64,000 nucleotides of DNA from JBEHWX01 sp048498995. Its GTDB lineage: Bacteria; Bacteroidota; Ignavibacteria; OLB7. The DNA is taken from positions 32,313 to 96,312 of the forward strand of contig JBEHWX010000008.1 of NCBI GenBank assembly GCA_048498995.1, in the 5' to 3' direction. The position numbers and the translations under genes are program-made. The notes under the pieces are model-generated. The model saw nothing but the letters and a program-made list of their open reading frames with translations, made no database searches and was not told the DNA's origin. Shown piece after piece: positions 51,141-59,705 of the stretch (the first letter of the stretch is position 1; every line of letters begins with the position of its first letter).

Positions 51141-51986
51141 TCAGCGGAGTGCAACGGTATCGAACACGACAACGATCGTTCCAGTTCCGCGGCTGAAAGG
51201 ACGGCGGTAGGAGAACTTCGATTGCATGTTACGCGGGAAGATCGGCCCCCGCGTGGCCCCCTCGGCGGCGCGGGCATATTCGATCGACATCGCGTAGTCG
51301 AAGCCGGCCAGCATGTAGTCATCCCCCTGGTTGATCCTGATGGTGACCAGCTCGGCGCTCCGGCGATCGAGCGCCATCGAGCCGCGGCCGTCCGAGGTCT
51401 CGAAGGAGATCAGGTAGCAGGGACGCCCCCCCACCATCGAGGCGCTGTCGACCAGGCGAACCGCCATCTTCTCCTTCCCGGCGAGCATGCCGCGGAACAT
51501 CTTCCTCATGTCCGCGCCGAAGCTCATCCGGTCGATCTGCGTCTCCTCGAACGACCTGATCTTCGATCCCGGGGGACGGAAGGAGTACATCTCGCGGAGG
51601 ATCGAGGAATCGCCGTGGACCGACATGCCGGTGACCGTGGTCGCCAGCTCGCCGGCCGGCTTCTTGGCGGCGCGGAAGGTGTCGAGGATCTGCACCCGGT
51701 CGTCGCCGTTGCGCATGTCGACGCGCATCATGCCGGTGGTGCTCAAGGGGGAGGCGGCGTAGAGCGCGGAATCGCGCAGCGCCTCGGCCAGCGCCCGCTC
51801 GATGATCGGGCGGAGCGTGGCGTCCAGCGGGCGAGCATCGAAGGAGCGGCCGCAGGCGCCCAGCAGCGCCAGCAGGGCCAGCGTCGGCAGGTACCACGTC
51901 CGATACGGCCCCAGGTGAAGCCGTCGACGATGCGACGCGCGGAGGGCCCGGGCGCGGAGGGATCGGGAGGAGATGCTGTTGCTCAA
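51141..51986 (-). CDS. Lipoprotein of unknown function (LolA-like beta fold suspected)
   Basis: A 281-residue protein starting with TTG at 51986, chosen because it overlaps the larB stop (TTGA at 51983-51986) and no ATG is available before the signal sequence. After a basic N-terminus comes a lipoprotein signal peptide (TWYLPTLALLALLGAC) with lipobox LLGAC. The mature part is beta-rich (RVDMRNGDDRVQILDTFRA, YLISFETSDGRGSMALDRR, SAELVTIRINQGDDYMLAGF), like outer-membrane lipoprotein carriers or sorting proteins, but without a confident family match. It is co-transcribed with larE and larB, which is unusual for a lipoprotein. Confidence 0.7.
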   Translation of the reverse strand: MSNSISSRSLRARALRASHRRRLHLGPYRTWYLPTLALLALLGACGRSFDARPLDATLRPIIERALAEALRDSALYAASPLSTTGMMRVDMRNGDDRVQILDTFRAAKKPAGELATTVTGMSVHGDSSILREMYSFRPPGSKIRSFEETQIDRMSFGADMRKMFRGMLAGKEKMAVRLVDSASMVGGRPCYLISFETSDGRGSMALDRRSAELVTIRINQGDDYMLAGFDYAMSIEYARAAEGATRGPIFPRNMQSKFSYRRPFSRGTGTIVVVFDTVALR

Positions 51987-52831
51987 GGTTCCTGACCGGA
52001 GGATGTGTGGGCGCCCGCGTCGGCGCCGGACGGAGCTGCCGAGGCGCGAGCCGCCTCGATCGCGCGAAGGATCGAAAGTGCGGCCATGGCCGCGCCGAAG
52101 CCGTTGTCGATGTTGACCACCGTGATGCCGCTGGCGCAGCTGGTGAGCATGCCGAGCAGCGGGGTGAGCCCGCCGAGCGCCGCGCCGTAGCCGATGCTGG
52201 TCGGCACCGCGATCATCGGCTGGCGGAACAGTCCGCCGACCACGCTCGGCAGCGCACCCTCCATCCCGGCCACCACGATCAGCACCGAGGCGCGCTCGAT
52301 CCGCTCGCGCGCGCCGAACAGCCGATGGATGCCGGCCACGCCGACGTCGTAGATCCGCTCCACCGGCGCCCCCATGGTCTCGAGCGTGTCGCACGCTTCC
52401 TCGGCCACCGGTCGGTCGCTCGTGCCGGCGACCACCACGGCGGTCATCGCCTCGGTGAAGCGCGGGCGCGGCTCCCCCACCCGGATGGTGCGGGCCACCG
52501 GATCGTAGATGCCGGCGGGGAACGCGGCCAGGATGGCCGCGGCGAGCTCCGGGGAGCAGCGGGTGCCGAAGGCGAGCCCCTCGGCCTCCACCAGCGTCCC
52601 GACGATCGGAATCACATCCTCGGCGCGCTTCGATTCGCAGAAGATCACCTCCGGAAAGCCGCGGCGGCGGGAGCGGTCGGTATCGACCTTCGCGGTGCCG
52701 AGCTCGATGTAGCCACGCCCGGCGTCGGCATCTCCGGCCGGCCGGGGGGCAAGCCGCTCGGCGGCGTGGGAGGCCGGAAGCGTGCCGGCGGCCACGGCGT
52801 TCAGGATCATCAGTATCTCGTCCGGGGTCAT
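51983..52831 (-). CDS. larB: Nickel-pincer cofactor biosynthesis protein LarB (pyridinium-3,5-biscarboxylate synthase)
   Basis: A 282-residue enzyme that carboxylates and hydrolyses nicotinic acid adenine dinucleotide in the first step to the nickel-pincer nucleotide cofactor of lactate racemase and related enzymes. The C-terminal domain is related to PurE: TAVVVAGTSDRPVAEEA, YDVGVAGIHRLF, VLIVVAGMEGALPSVVGGL, and VPTSIGYGAALGGLTPLLGM with VNIDNGFGAA. The N-terminus (MTPDEILMILNAVAAG, GFPEVIFCESK) is typical. The ATG at 52831 overlaps the stop of larE by ATGA. Neither larC nor larA is in the window. Confidence 0.93.
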   Translation of the reverse strand: MTPDEILMILNAVAAGTLPASHAAERLAPRPAGDADAGRGYIELGTAKVDTDRSRRRGFPEVIFCESKRAEDVIPIVGTLVEAEGLAFGTRCSPELAAAILAAFPAGIYDPVARTIRVGEPRPRFTEAMTAVVVAGTSDRPVAEEACDTLETMGAPVERIYDVGVAGIHRLFGARERIERASVLIVVAGMEGALPSVVGGLFRQPMIAVPTSIGYGAALGGLTPLLGMLTSCASGITVVNIDNGFGAAMAALSILRAIEAARASAAPSGADAGAHTSSGQEP

Positions 52832-53658
52832 CGCGCGGGGATCTCGATCTGCGTGAGGGACTCGTTCAGCGATCCGGAGCGGAAGCCGCGCAGATCGAGG
52901 GAGATATAGCGGTAGCCCGCCTCGCGGAGGCGGTCGTCGATCTCGGCGGCCAGCTCGAGGGCGCGCGGAAAGTCCGACGGGGGAAGCTCTATCCGGGCCA
53001 CCTCGCCGTGATGGCGCACCCGGAGCTCGCGGAAGCCGAGCTCGCGCAGGGCGCGCTCGGAGCGTCCGATCCGCTCCAGCAGCTCGCGGGTGATCGGCGT
53101 TCCGTACGGGACGCGGGAGGAGAGGCAGGGGGCCGAGGGCTTGTCGTGATTCGGCAGGCCGTAGGCGCGGGCCAGCGCCCGGACATCCTCCTTGCCGATG
53201 GCCAGCTCCAGCAGCGGCGAACGGACGCCGTGCTCGCGGGCGGCCTGGCGACCGGGGCGGTAATCCCCCGCGTCGTCGGCGTTGGTGCCGTCGAGCACCA
53301 CGCCACGCCCACGCTCGGCGACGAAGTCGAGAAGGCGGCCGTAGAGCGCGTCCTTGCAGAAATAGCAGCGGTTGGAGGGATTCTCGGCGTAGCTCGGGAT
53401 CTCCAGCTCGTTGTAGCTGATCAGCTCGTGCCGGATGCCGATCCGGGCGGCGACATCCGCGGCCAGCACCAGATCCTCCTCGGTGATCGTCTCGGTGACG
53501 GCGGTGACCGCCAGCGCCCGCTCCCCGAGCGCCGCGACGGACGCCGCGGCGACCACCGACGAATCGACCCCGGCCGAGAAGCCGACGACGACCGATCCGA
53601 GCGAGGAGATCGCCTCCTCGAGGGAACGCCGCATCTGGTCTGTTCTGGTGTCGATCAT
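52828..53658 (-). CDS. larE: Pyridinium-3,5-biscarboxylate sulfur transferase LarE
   Basis: A 276-residue ATP-pyrophosphatase that puts sulfur on the LarB product. The PP-loop is GFSAGVDSS with S28, D32 and S33. Three cysteines are seen: NRCYFCKDALY (two) and SAPCLSSRVPYG (one). In the family either a single sacrificial Cys or a three-Cys iron-sulfur site is used; three cysteines suggest the cluster type, by analogy. The ATG at 53658 gives the normal family length. Downstream it overlaps larB by 4 bp. It is divergent from lgt, with facing promoter candidates between them. Confidence 0.93.
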   Translation of the reverse strand: MIDTRTDQMRRSLEEAISSLGSVVVGFSAGVDSSVVAAASVAALGERALAVTAVTETITEEDLVLAADVAARIGIRHELISYNELEIPSYAENPSNRCYFCKDALYGRLLDFVAERGRGVVLDGTNADDAGDYRPGRQAAREHGVRSPLLELAIGKEDVRALARAYGLPNHDKPSAPCLSSRVPYGTPITRELLERIGRSERALRELGFRELRVRHHGEVARIELPPSDFPRALELAAEIDDRLREAGYRYISLDLRGFRSGSLNESLTQIEIPAR

Positions 53659-53849
53659 CCTTCCATCTCCTGTTCTTCGGATCGCCCCGGCAAGGCGCCC
53701 CTGCAAGGCGCCCTGGCAAGGGGCCGGCACCGGTGCCGGTCTCGGGCACGCGACCACGGGCGTGGCCAGGGACATGGCCCAGGGGCATGGCCCGGGGGCG
53801 TGACCGCGGGCGCGGCCACGGAGGCCGGGCGCAGGTTCACACGATCGGG

Positions 53850-53926
53850 CAAACTTATCGAATTCCGGGGGGAAGCCACGTAAGCGGGTGTGACGCGGAG
53901 AGTTCCGGCCGGCTTCCGTAAGTTTG
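53850..53926. promoter_or_regulatory. Divergent TAAGTTTG promoter pair between larE and lgt
   Basis: The motif TAAGTTTG (TAnnTTTG class) occurs on the minus strand at 53850-53857 facing larE, with TGG (one mismatch from TTG) 18 nt upstream. It occurs again on the plus strand at 53919-53926 facing lgt, where no good TTG box is seen. The rest of 53659-54013 is GC-rich low-complexity DNA with GGGCATGGCC-like words and no gene. Confidence 0.45.
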
Positions 53927-54013
53927 ATTTCCTCGTCGCGCCGGCCCGTTCCGGCCATACCGTTCCGGCCATACCGTTCCGGCGACGGATGAACCGAATC
54001 AATCCGAGAATCC

Positions 54014-54889
54014 GTGCTCCCCATACTCTTCAAGATCGGACCGATCACCATCTACAGCTTCGGGCTGATGATGGGCATCGCCTTCATCGTCGCCAACTAC
54101 TTCTTCGTCCGGGAGGTCCGCCGCAGATCGATGCCGGAGGAGATCGGCCCGAACGTCACGCTGATCGCCCTGATCATGGGAGTGGTCGGCGCCAAGCTCT
54201 TCTCCCTGCTGGAGAACTGGGACAGGTTCATCCTCAACCCGCTCGGCGAGATCTTCTCGGCCGCCGGCCTCACCTTCTACGGCGGGCTGATTCTGGCCAC
54301 CCTCTCGATCTACTTCTATGTCCGGTCGAAGAAGGTGCCGTTTCTCCGCGTGGCCGACGCGGCCGCTCCCTCGCTGATCCTCGCCTACGGCATCGGCCGG
54401 ATCGGCTGCCAGCTTGCCGGCGACGGCGACTACGGCATCCCGAGCAAGCTCCCCTGGGCGATGACCTATCCGAACGGCACCGTCTCCACGCTCCGCGACC
54501 GCTATCCGGAGCTTGCCGCGAAGTACCACGAGATGTTCCCGAGCGATCAGATTCCGGCCGATATCCCGGTGCACCCGGCCCCGGTCTACGAAACCCTCGC
54601 GACGCTGGTGATCTTCGCGATCCTCTGGAAGCTCCGGAAGCGTCCGATGGCCGCCGGGATGCTCTTCGCGATCTACCTGATCATGGCCGGCATGGAGCGG
54701 CTGCTGGTGGAGTTCATCCGCCTGAACCCCCTCTATCTCGGCCTGTCGCAGGCGCAGTGGATCTCGATCGGGATGATTCTCCTCGGCGGCGGCATGATGC
54801 TCCGCCTCCGCTCGATGCCCCCGGAGGAATACCTCTCGGCCCCGACACGCCCTACCGGACGCCCGGCCCGCGCCGGAGCCGCGCGATGA
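54014..54889 (+). CDS. lgt: Phosphatidylglycerol-prolipoprotein diacylglyceryl transferase
   Basis: A 291-residue inner-membrane enzyme that attaches diacylglycerol to the lipobox cysteine of prolipoproteins. It has about seven hydrophobic helices. The N-terminal PITIYSFGLMMGIAFIVANY, the signature region ILAYGIGRIGCQLAGDGDYG, the HPAPVYET motif and the final helices match Lgt. The usual 'GNF-x-N' in the signature is GCQLAGDG here, a common variant. The start is GTG at 54014. Its stop overlaps the next gene by ATGA. At least two lipoproteins in this window (51141, 60419) would be substrates. Confidence 0.93.
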   Translation: MLPILFKIGPITIYSFGLMMGIAFIVANYFFVREVRRRSMPEEIGPNVTLIALIMGVVGAKLFSLLENWDRFILNPLGEIFSAAGLTFYGGLILATLSIYFYVRSKKVPFLRVADAAAPSLILAYGIGRIGCQLAGDGDYGIPSKLPWAMTYPNGTVSTLRDRYPELAAKYHEMFPSDQIPADIPVHPAPVYETLATLVIFAILWKLRKRPMAAGMLFAIYLIMAGMERLLVEFIRLNPLYLGLSQAQWISIGMILLGGGMMLRLRSMPPEEYLSAPTRPTGRPARAGAAR

Positions 54890-55176
54890 CCGTCGGCGCC
54901 GACGAGGAGCATCCGATCGACCTGACCGGCGTGGAGGTGACCCTCGTCTCCAAACGGGAGTGCCATCTCTGCGACGCCGCGCGCGACGTCATCGAGGCCG
55001 CGCGCCGCCTCCATCCGTTTCCCCTGAAGGTGATAGAGATTCATCCCGGCGACGAATGGCATGCCCGGTACTGGGACAAGATCCCGGTGCTCCTGATCGA
55101 GGGGGATGTGGCGTTCATCTACAAGATCGAGCCGGAAGCGCTCCTGGCGAGGCTTCGCGCCGCCGCCACGCGGTAG
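54886..55176 (+). CDS. Glutaredoxin-like protein (DUF836 type)
   Basis: A 96-residue thioredoxin-fold protein. After TLVSKRECHLCDAARDVIEA (C-x-x-C redox motif) come KVIEIHPGDEWHARYWDKIPVLLI, with the cis-proline in IPVL, and a final helix. This is the DUF836/glutaredoxin-like family; a role in cytoplasmic disulfide reduction is likely, the partner unknown. The ATG at 54886 overlaps the lgt stop codon, giving translational coupling. Confidence 0.9.
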   Translation: MTVGADEEHPIDLTGVEVTLVSKRECHLCDAARDVIEAARRLHPFPLKVIEIHPGDEWHARYWDKIPVLLIEGDVAFIYKIEPEALLARLRAAATR

Positions 55177-55215
55177 CCGGAAAGCACGCGGTCGAAGCGG
55201 CATAGGGTAGTGCAA

Positions 55216-55243
55216 GTTGAGGCGTTCAATTGAACGCCTCAAC
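55216..55243 (+). terminator. 28-bp perfect palindrome, probable terminator
   Basis: GTTGAGGCGTTCAA followed at once by its exact reverse complement, 39 nt after the glutaredoxin-like gene. Confidence 0.6.
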
Positions 55244-55289
55244 GGTATCCACCCCTCCGGAAATCATCGCCGACCCCGGACCCGGTAGC

Positions 55290-55331
55290 GATTTCGTGAT
55301 TCCGCATTCTGCATTCTCAATTCTCTTCCCT
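55290..55331 (+). repeat. Isolated copy of the dispersed leader element
   Basis: GATTTCGTGATTCCGCATTC, then CATTCTCAATTCTCTTCCC. It has the same core as the copies before the GH57 gene and moaC, but lies 284 nt before the next start codon (55616), with no ATG gene directly after it. Confidence 0.7.
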
Positions 55332-55615
55332 CGCCGTACATTCGCCGCTTCCGACACGTGCGGCCGGCGGGGCGCTCCCCGATCGGAGCCGTCGGCGATG
55401 ACCGCCAGGATGGCTCCGCGGACTACATCAACCGCACCCGATCCACGTCGTCGTGCCCCACCGGGGGCTGACGGCGCGTCGATGGCGGCGGGCCGGCCTA
55501 CGCGGACGGAGACTTCCCGCCGGGCGCGGAGCACGGCTCCGGCCCCCTTCCACCTCGCGATGCCCCGACGGCGCGCGGGATACGTCAGTCAAGAATCGAA
55601 CGAGAGACAACAACG

Positions 55616-56644
55616 GTGAATACTCCCGATAACACGCAGATCCCCTTCACGCCGGTCAATGAACTGGAGCAGACGCTCCTGGACGCGGTCAACAATCCGG
55701 CGGCGCGCCCGGAGTTCTATCGGCTCCTCCTCGAATCGGATCTGGTGATGCTCGCCACGGTCGACCCGGAGGCGATCAAGGATGGGAATCTTCAGCCCGA
55801 CACCCCGCTTCAGGTGCTCACCTGGATGAAGGGAGAGGAGCCGGTCGTTCCCCTGTTCAGCGCCGTCGAGCGGCTGCAGGAAGCGATCAAGGACTCCGGC
55901 GCGGAGTTCCCCTACGTGATCATGAACGGCCACATGCTCTTCTCGGCCCTCACGCAGGGAACCCTGAACGCCGTGCTCAACCCCCGCTGCGCCCTCGGCA
56001 AGGAGTTCCTGCTCGAGGAGATGCGCGATCTGGTCAGCGGCGACCTGTTCCAGCGGATGCGCCAGGAGATGAACCAGGCGCCGCGCGAGATCATGCTCGG
56101 CCAGCCGGCCGTCTATCCGCGGGAGCTGGTGGACACGCTCCGCGGCCTCTTCGCCCGGCACGACAGCATCGACGCGGCCTATCTGGCCCAGGCGCACGAT
56201 CCCGCCTCCGGCGAGGAGCCGCATCCGCTGATCGGACTGCAGATCACCGGCGATATCTCCGCGGCGATCTCCGATGCCGGCATCGCCATGGAAGGTCTTC
56301 TCCCGGAAGGGGTGAACGCCGAGTTCGTGGTGATGGACGGCGGCGATCTCGACTCCTATTTCCTCTCGGAGACCACCCCGTTCTACAAGAAGGGGGAGAG
56401 CTACACGCCGGCCCCGCCTCCGGCCGCGACCAGCTCCGCGACCCCGTCGCAGTCGGCATCGCAGCAGACGTCGCAGGCAAGCGCCTCGCAGTCGGCCTCG
56501 CAGACCGGCGCCTCGCGGGCCGGCGCTTCGCAGGCCGCCGGCGCCTCCTCGACGAAGCCGGCCGGCACGCGTCCCTCCTCCGATGGCGGCGCCTCGGGTA
56601 CCGGGAGCAAGGACGAGAAGAAGCCCTGGTGGAAGGTCTGGTAA
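55616..56644 (+). CDS. SseB-family protein
   Basis: A 342-residue soluble protein with GTG start at 55616. Residues 5-120 are the SseB N-terminal domain (NELEQTLLDAVNNPAARPEFYRLLLESDLVMLA split by short gaps, with ALGKEFLLEEM following). Residues 155-250 are the SseB C-terminal domain (IMLGQPAVYPRELVDTLRGLF, HPLIGLQITGD). The last 85 residues are a Ser/Ala/Gln-rich disordered tail ending KKPWWKVW. SseB was named for a serine-sensitivity phenotype in E. coli; its molecular role is not clear. Single gene with a strong terminator. Confidence 0.88.
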   Translation: MNTPDNTQIPFTPVNELEQTLLDAVNNPAARPEFYRLLLESDLVMLATVDPEAIKDGNLQPDTPLQVLTWMKGEEPVVPLFSAVERLQEAIKDSGAEFPYVIMNGHMLFSALTQGTLNAVLNPRCALGKEFLLEEMRDLVSGDLFQRMRQEMNQAPREIMLGQPAVYPRELVDTLRGLFARHDSIDAAYLAQAHDPASGEEPHPLIGLQITGDISAAISDAGIAMEGLLPEGVNAEFVVMDGGDLDSYFLSETTPFYKKGESYTPAPPPAATSSATPSQSASQQTSQASASQSASQTGASRAGASQAAGASSTKPAGTRPSSDGGASGTGSKDEKKPWWKVW

Positions 56645-56704
56645 GGCCCGCGGCGCGGCGCCCTTCGGCGCGCTCCACGAATACCGCCTCATGAGCCATG
56701 CATC

Positions 56705-56743
56705 GCGCGGCCGCGATCCCGATCCCGGGTATCGCGGCCGCGC
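56705..56743 (+). terminator. Strong hairpin terminator after the SseB gene
   Basis: The 13-bp perfect arms GCGCGGCCGCGAT and ATCGCGGCCGCGC surround a 13-nt loop and are followed by TTCGTTTCC. Next to it, 56744-56815 is a run of short CCTCCG/TTTCCGG repeats; there is no gene in 56645-56947. Confidence 0.75.
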
Positions 56744-56947
56744 TTCGTTTCCGGGCCTCCGTCTCCGGCCTCCGTTTCCGGGCCTCCGCTTCCGGCCTCC
56801 GTTTCCGGCGGCCGGCATGTGACGCAATCTTTACGGCGCGCCATCGCGACGGATCGGCGACGAATCGACAGTTTGCCGGCCTCCGCATCGCGCTTCGCAT
56901 CATCGCGCCTCGCAATCGCGCTCCGCACATTTTCCGACGCACGAGCC

Positions 56948-57808
56948 ATGGTTCGCATTCCGCTCCCGTTGATCGCCGCGCTCTGTCTGCCGATCCTTCT
57001 GGCGGCTCCGCTCCCGGCCCAGCCGCTCCCGGCCCAGCCGCTCCCGGCCCAGCCGCTCCCGGCCCAGCCGCTTCCGACGCCGCCCTCCACGCCGGCGGCC
57101 CGTCCGCCGCGCACGCCGCAGCCGCTGCTGGTGGCCATCGAGTACGATCCCTGGCTCTGGCTCCGGTGGTCCGACTCCCCCTTCTTCGCGCTCTACGACG
57201 ACGGCACCGTGATCTACCGCGTGAAGCAGGGGATCGCGACGGAATATCTCACCACGACCATTCCGATGGAGCACGTAGCGCGCCTTCTGGCCGATACGCT
57301 CCCCTATCTCTCGCTGCGCGGCCTCCCCACATCCCTCTCGGTGACGCAGAGCTCGGACCCGCCCCTGAACCGGATCGCCTTCGTCGGCGAGGGGAACCGC
57401 TACGCCTCGGTGGACGTAACCGGCTATCTCCGGGACAGCGGCGCGGTGGCCGAGGAGCGGCGCAAGGCGCCGGCCGCCTTCATGGCGGTCTACGATTACG
57501 CCTCCACCTTCCGCTCGCCCGACGCCCGACCGTGGCTGCCGGAGCGGATCGAGGTGGTGCTCGCCCCGCGCGAAAAGGCCGATTCAACGCTCCCCTGGCC
57601 GGCCGACTTCCCCGCCCTGGACGATCCGACCACGCGGCGTGGGACGCGGCTGGCGAGCATCTACGTCCCCTCCACCCGCTACGCCGAGCTGAAGGAGCTC
57701 GCCGCCCGGCTCGCCCCCGGCCAGGGAATCCTCCTCGGCGGTGGGCTCTGGTATCTTCAGACGATCCGCTTCCCCTTCCCGGGCGAGCCGATCTGGTCGC
57801 ACCGCTGA
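56948..57808 (+). CDS. Exported protein of unknown function with PLPAQ repeats
   Basis: A 286-residue protein with signal peptide (LPLIAALCLPILLAA). Directly after it, residues 20-43 are PLPAQ pentapeptides, four copies of a 15-bp unit. The rest (LVAIEYDPWLWLRWSDSPFF, ALYDDGTVIYRV, LASIYVPSTRYAELKELAARL) is a beta-rich domain of about 230 residues with no family I can name. The ATG at 56948 is chosen because it begins the signal peptide; the frame is open 43 codons upstream without protein character. Terminator at 57842-57882. Confidence 0.75.
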   Translation: MVRIPLPLIAALCLPILLAAPLPAQPLPAQPLPAQPLPAQPLPTPPSTPAARPPRTPQPLLVAIEYDPWLWLRWSDSPFFALYDDGTVIYRVKQGIATEYLTTTIPMEHVARLLADTLPYLSLRGLPTSLSVTQSSDPPLNRIAFVGEGNRYASVDVTGYLRDSGAVAEERRKAPAAFMAVYDYASTFRSPDARPWLPERIEVVLAPREKADSTLPWPADFPALDDPTTRRGTRLASIYVPSTRYAELKELAARLAPGQGILLGGGLWYLQTIRFPFPGEPIWSHR

Positions 57809-57841
57809 CTTCCCGCCCCACGCCATTTCCCGCATGTCGGC

Positions 57842-57882
57842 ACTCCGCGTCACCCCCGTTTCAGGGTTCGGTGGCGCGGAGT
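57842..57882 (+). terminator. Hairpin terminator
   Basis: The 13-bp arms ACTCCGCGTCACC and GGTGGCGCGGAGT (one G-U pair) are followed by TTGCTTCC, 34 nt after the stop of the preceding gene. Confidence 0.7.
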
Positions 57883-58255
57883 TTGCTTCCTCAAAACCCG
57901 GTTTCGGCGCGTCGAGGAGCCTGCGACGCGTCCGCCGAGCATCCCGTCAGTTCCTCCGACCCGCGCCGGCTTCGCCGCGTGCTCCCGATAGTCTCGACCT
58001 CCATCCGGCGGCGCGAGCCCGATAGCCGAGCCGATCTCTTTCCCGCGCCACGACCGAGGCACCGGCGAGACGGACGTGTCCACCGTCCCGGAAGCATCGA
58101 CGTGAACGCTCGATGGACCAGCACCTTCGAAGGCTCCCGACCGATCTCCGTGGCACGGCCACGATCCCACCCGCGCCAGGCCGCGCGGCGCTGGGAACCC
58201 GGAACGAATCCTCCCGGTCCCGACCGGCACATCAATCATCACGAGGAGAAGACTA
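57883..58255. other. Intergenic, nothing recognised
   Basis: GC-rich, no domain in any frame, no clear repeat. A GAGGAGA sequence just before 58256 could be the ribosome-binding site of the next gene. Confidence 0.5.
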
Positions 58256-59599
58256 GTGGCCAACCACGACGCAGTCACGGCGCTCGACGAGTTCACGCTG
58301 AACACGCTCTCGCAGCAGCTTCACACCGCGATCTATCCCAGACTCTTCAAGGACACGGTGATCACCGGCGAGGAGCCGGTGCGCGCGATACAGTACGATA
58401 TCACCTCGGCGCCGCAGTTCCTGCTGCAGCCGTCGCAGCTGGCGCTCGATTATCTCCACAACCAGCTGATGGTGATCGAGCTCACCTCGGCCGATCGCGA
58501 GGCGTTCAGGAGGGCGATCGCCGCGAGCATCGTCACCTTCGACCTGCGGCTCCCCAGGGTCGTCGTCGGCATCGAGCGCCGGAAAGGGGCGGACGTGGCC
58601 ACCCACCAGGGATCGATCGTTGCCGGCTGCAAGGCGGATTACGGCTGCAACGGCGCGCTCTACATCACGATACTCACCTCGCGGATCACGATCGACGGAG
58701 AGCCGGAGCTGACCACCCTGACCAACCGGATCCTGATGCCGAGGATTCAGATGAAGCTGAACGATCTGCTGGAGAAGAGCCTGCCGATTCCGGCGCTGGC
58801 CATCGACGGCGCGGAGCTCGAGGCCCCCGGCATGCGGCTCCTCGGACGAAGCCTCGCCAGCGCCGCCGCGCTGAGGGGCAACGGATCGACCACGATGCCG
58901 GAGGCGCCGTTCTGGCCGGCGCGCAGCCTGGCCTTCGGCTTCAGCGCGGCCGCCACGGAAGCCGCCGCCGCGGCCCATCTCGGGACGATCGAGCGCGCCG
59001 ACTCCGCAGCGTTCTCCGTGCAGGTCTGGCCCTTTCCGCCGGTCGATCTGAAGGTGGAGGCCGCCTACTCACTCGCGCTCGCCGCTCCGCGGGTCGATCT
59101 GGCCCCGGAGGGCCCGGCGTCGATCGCGCTGGAGGCGCGCGGACAGGGGCATCTGCGGGTTCAGCTCGGCGATCTGCCGTCGATCCAGGTCGGCATCGAC
59201 ATCGTCGCCACGCCGTCGGCGGCACTCTCCTTCTCGGTGGATGAGCGGGGCGTGGTGGGGGCCAGGCTGCTTCAGGTGGACGAAGTCGAGCCGAAGCTGA
59301 CGATCGACGGGCTGCCGTCGGTGATCGCGTCGTATCTGCCCAAGATCGCCGCGACGCTCGCCCCGGAGATCGCCCTGAGGATCGGATCGATGCTCGCCGG
59401 CGTCACCATCCCGATCGCGACGCTGCCGGCCGCGAGACTCGACCTGCACGACCTCCGGCTGGACGTGGAATTGTTCAACGTGGAGATCGCCACGCGGGCG
59501 GGCGATGCGGAGCGGCGCCACGTGGCGGTCACCGCCGATCTGCACGTCAGGAGCACGTCGGCGGCGCCGGCGGTGGTATCGATGCTCCGTCCGGCCTGA
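58256..59599 (+). CDS. Hypothetical protein, possibly TULIP-like lipid-binding fold
   Basis: A 447-residue protein with a GTG start at 58256 supported by the upstream GAGGAGA. There is no signal peptide. It is mostly long beta strands with two Pro-rich connections: DITSAPQFLLQ, VVVGIERRKGADVATHQGSI, LLEKSLPIPALAIDGAELEA, FSVQVWPFPPVDLKVEAAYS, PKLTIDGLPSVIASYLPKIA and VTIPIATLPAARLDLHDLRL. An elongated two-domain beta fold with 'I-P-x-L/I' segments recalls TULIP proteins (BPI-like or clostridial P47-like), which hold lipids in a tube. This is a fold guess from the strand pattern, not a family match. Monocistronic, with about 100 nt before the next gene. Confidence 0.6.
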   Translation: MANHDAVTALDEFTLNTLSQQLHTAIYPRLFKDTVITGEEPVRAIQYDITSAPQFLLQPSQLALDYLHNQLMVIELTSADREAFRRAIAASIVTFDLRLPRVVVGIERRKGADVATHQGSIVAGCKADYGCNGALYITILTSRITIDGEPELTTLTNRILMPRIQMKLNDLLEKSLPIPALAIDGAELEAPGMRLLGRSLASAAALRGNGSTTMPEAPFWPARSLAFGFSAAATEAAAAAHLGTIERADSAAFSVQVWPFPPVDLKVEAAYSLALAAPRVDLAPEGPASIALEARGQGHLRVQLGDLPSIQVGIDIVATPSAALSFSVDERGVVGARLLQVDEVEPKLTIDGLPSVIASYLPKIAATLAPEIALRIGSMLAGVTIPIATLPAARLDLHDLRLDVELFNVEIATRAGDAERRHVAVTADLHVRSTSAAPAVVSMLRPA

Positions 59600-59705
59600 G
59601 CGGGGCGGGGATGCGGAACGGGAGGGGCGCATGCGGCCGAGGGGCCTCGCCACCGGCGCGGCCAGGCGCTATATTGGCGCTCCTCCCCAACAAGGAATCG
59701 CGACG

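Larger units (their letters stand above)
55177..55615. other. Intergenic stretch before the SseB gene
   Basis: No gene. It contains the palindromic terminator at 55216-55243 and an isolated copy of the leader element at 55290-55331. Nothing else is recognisable. Confidence 0.6.
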
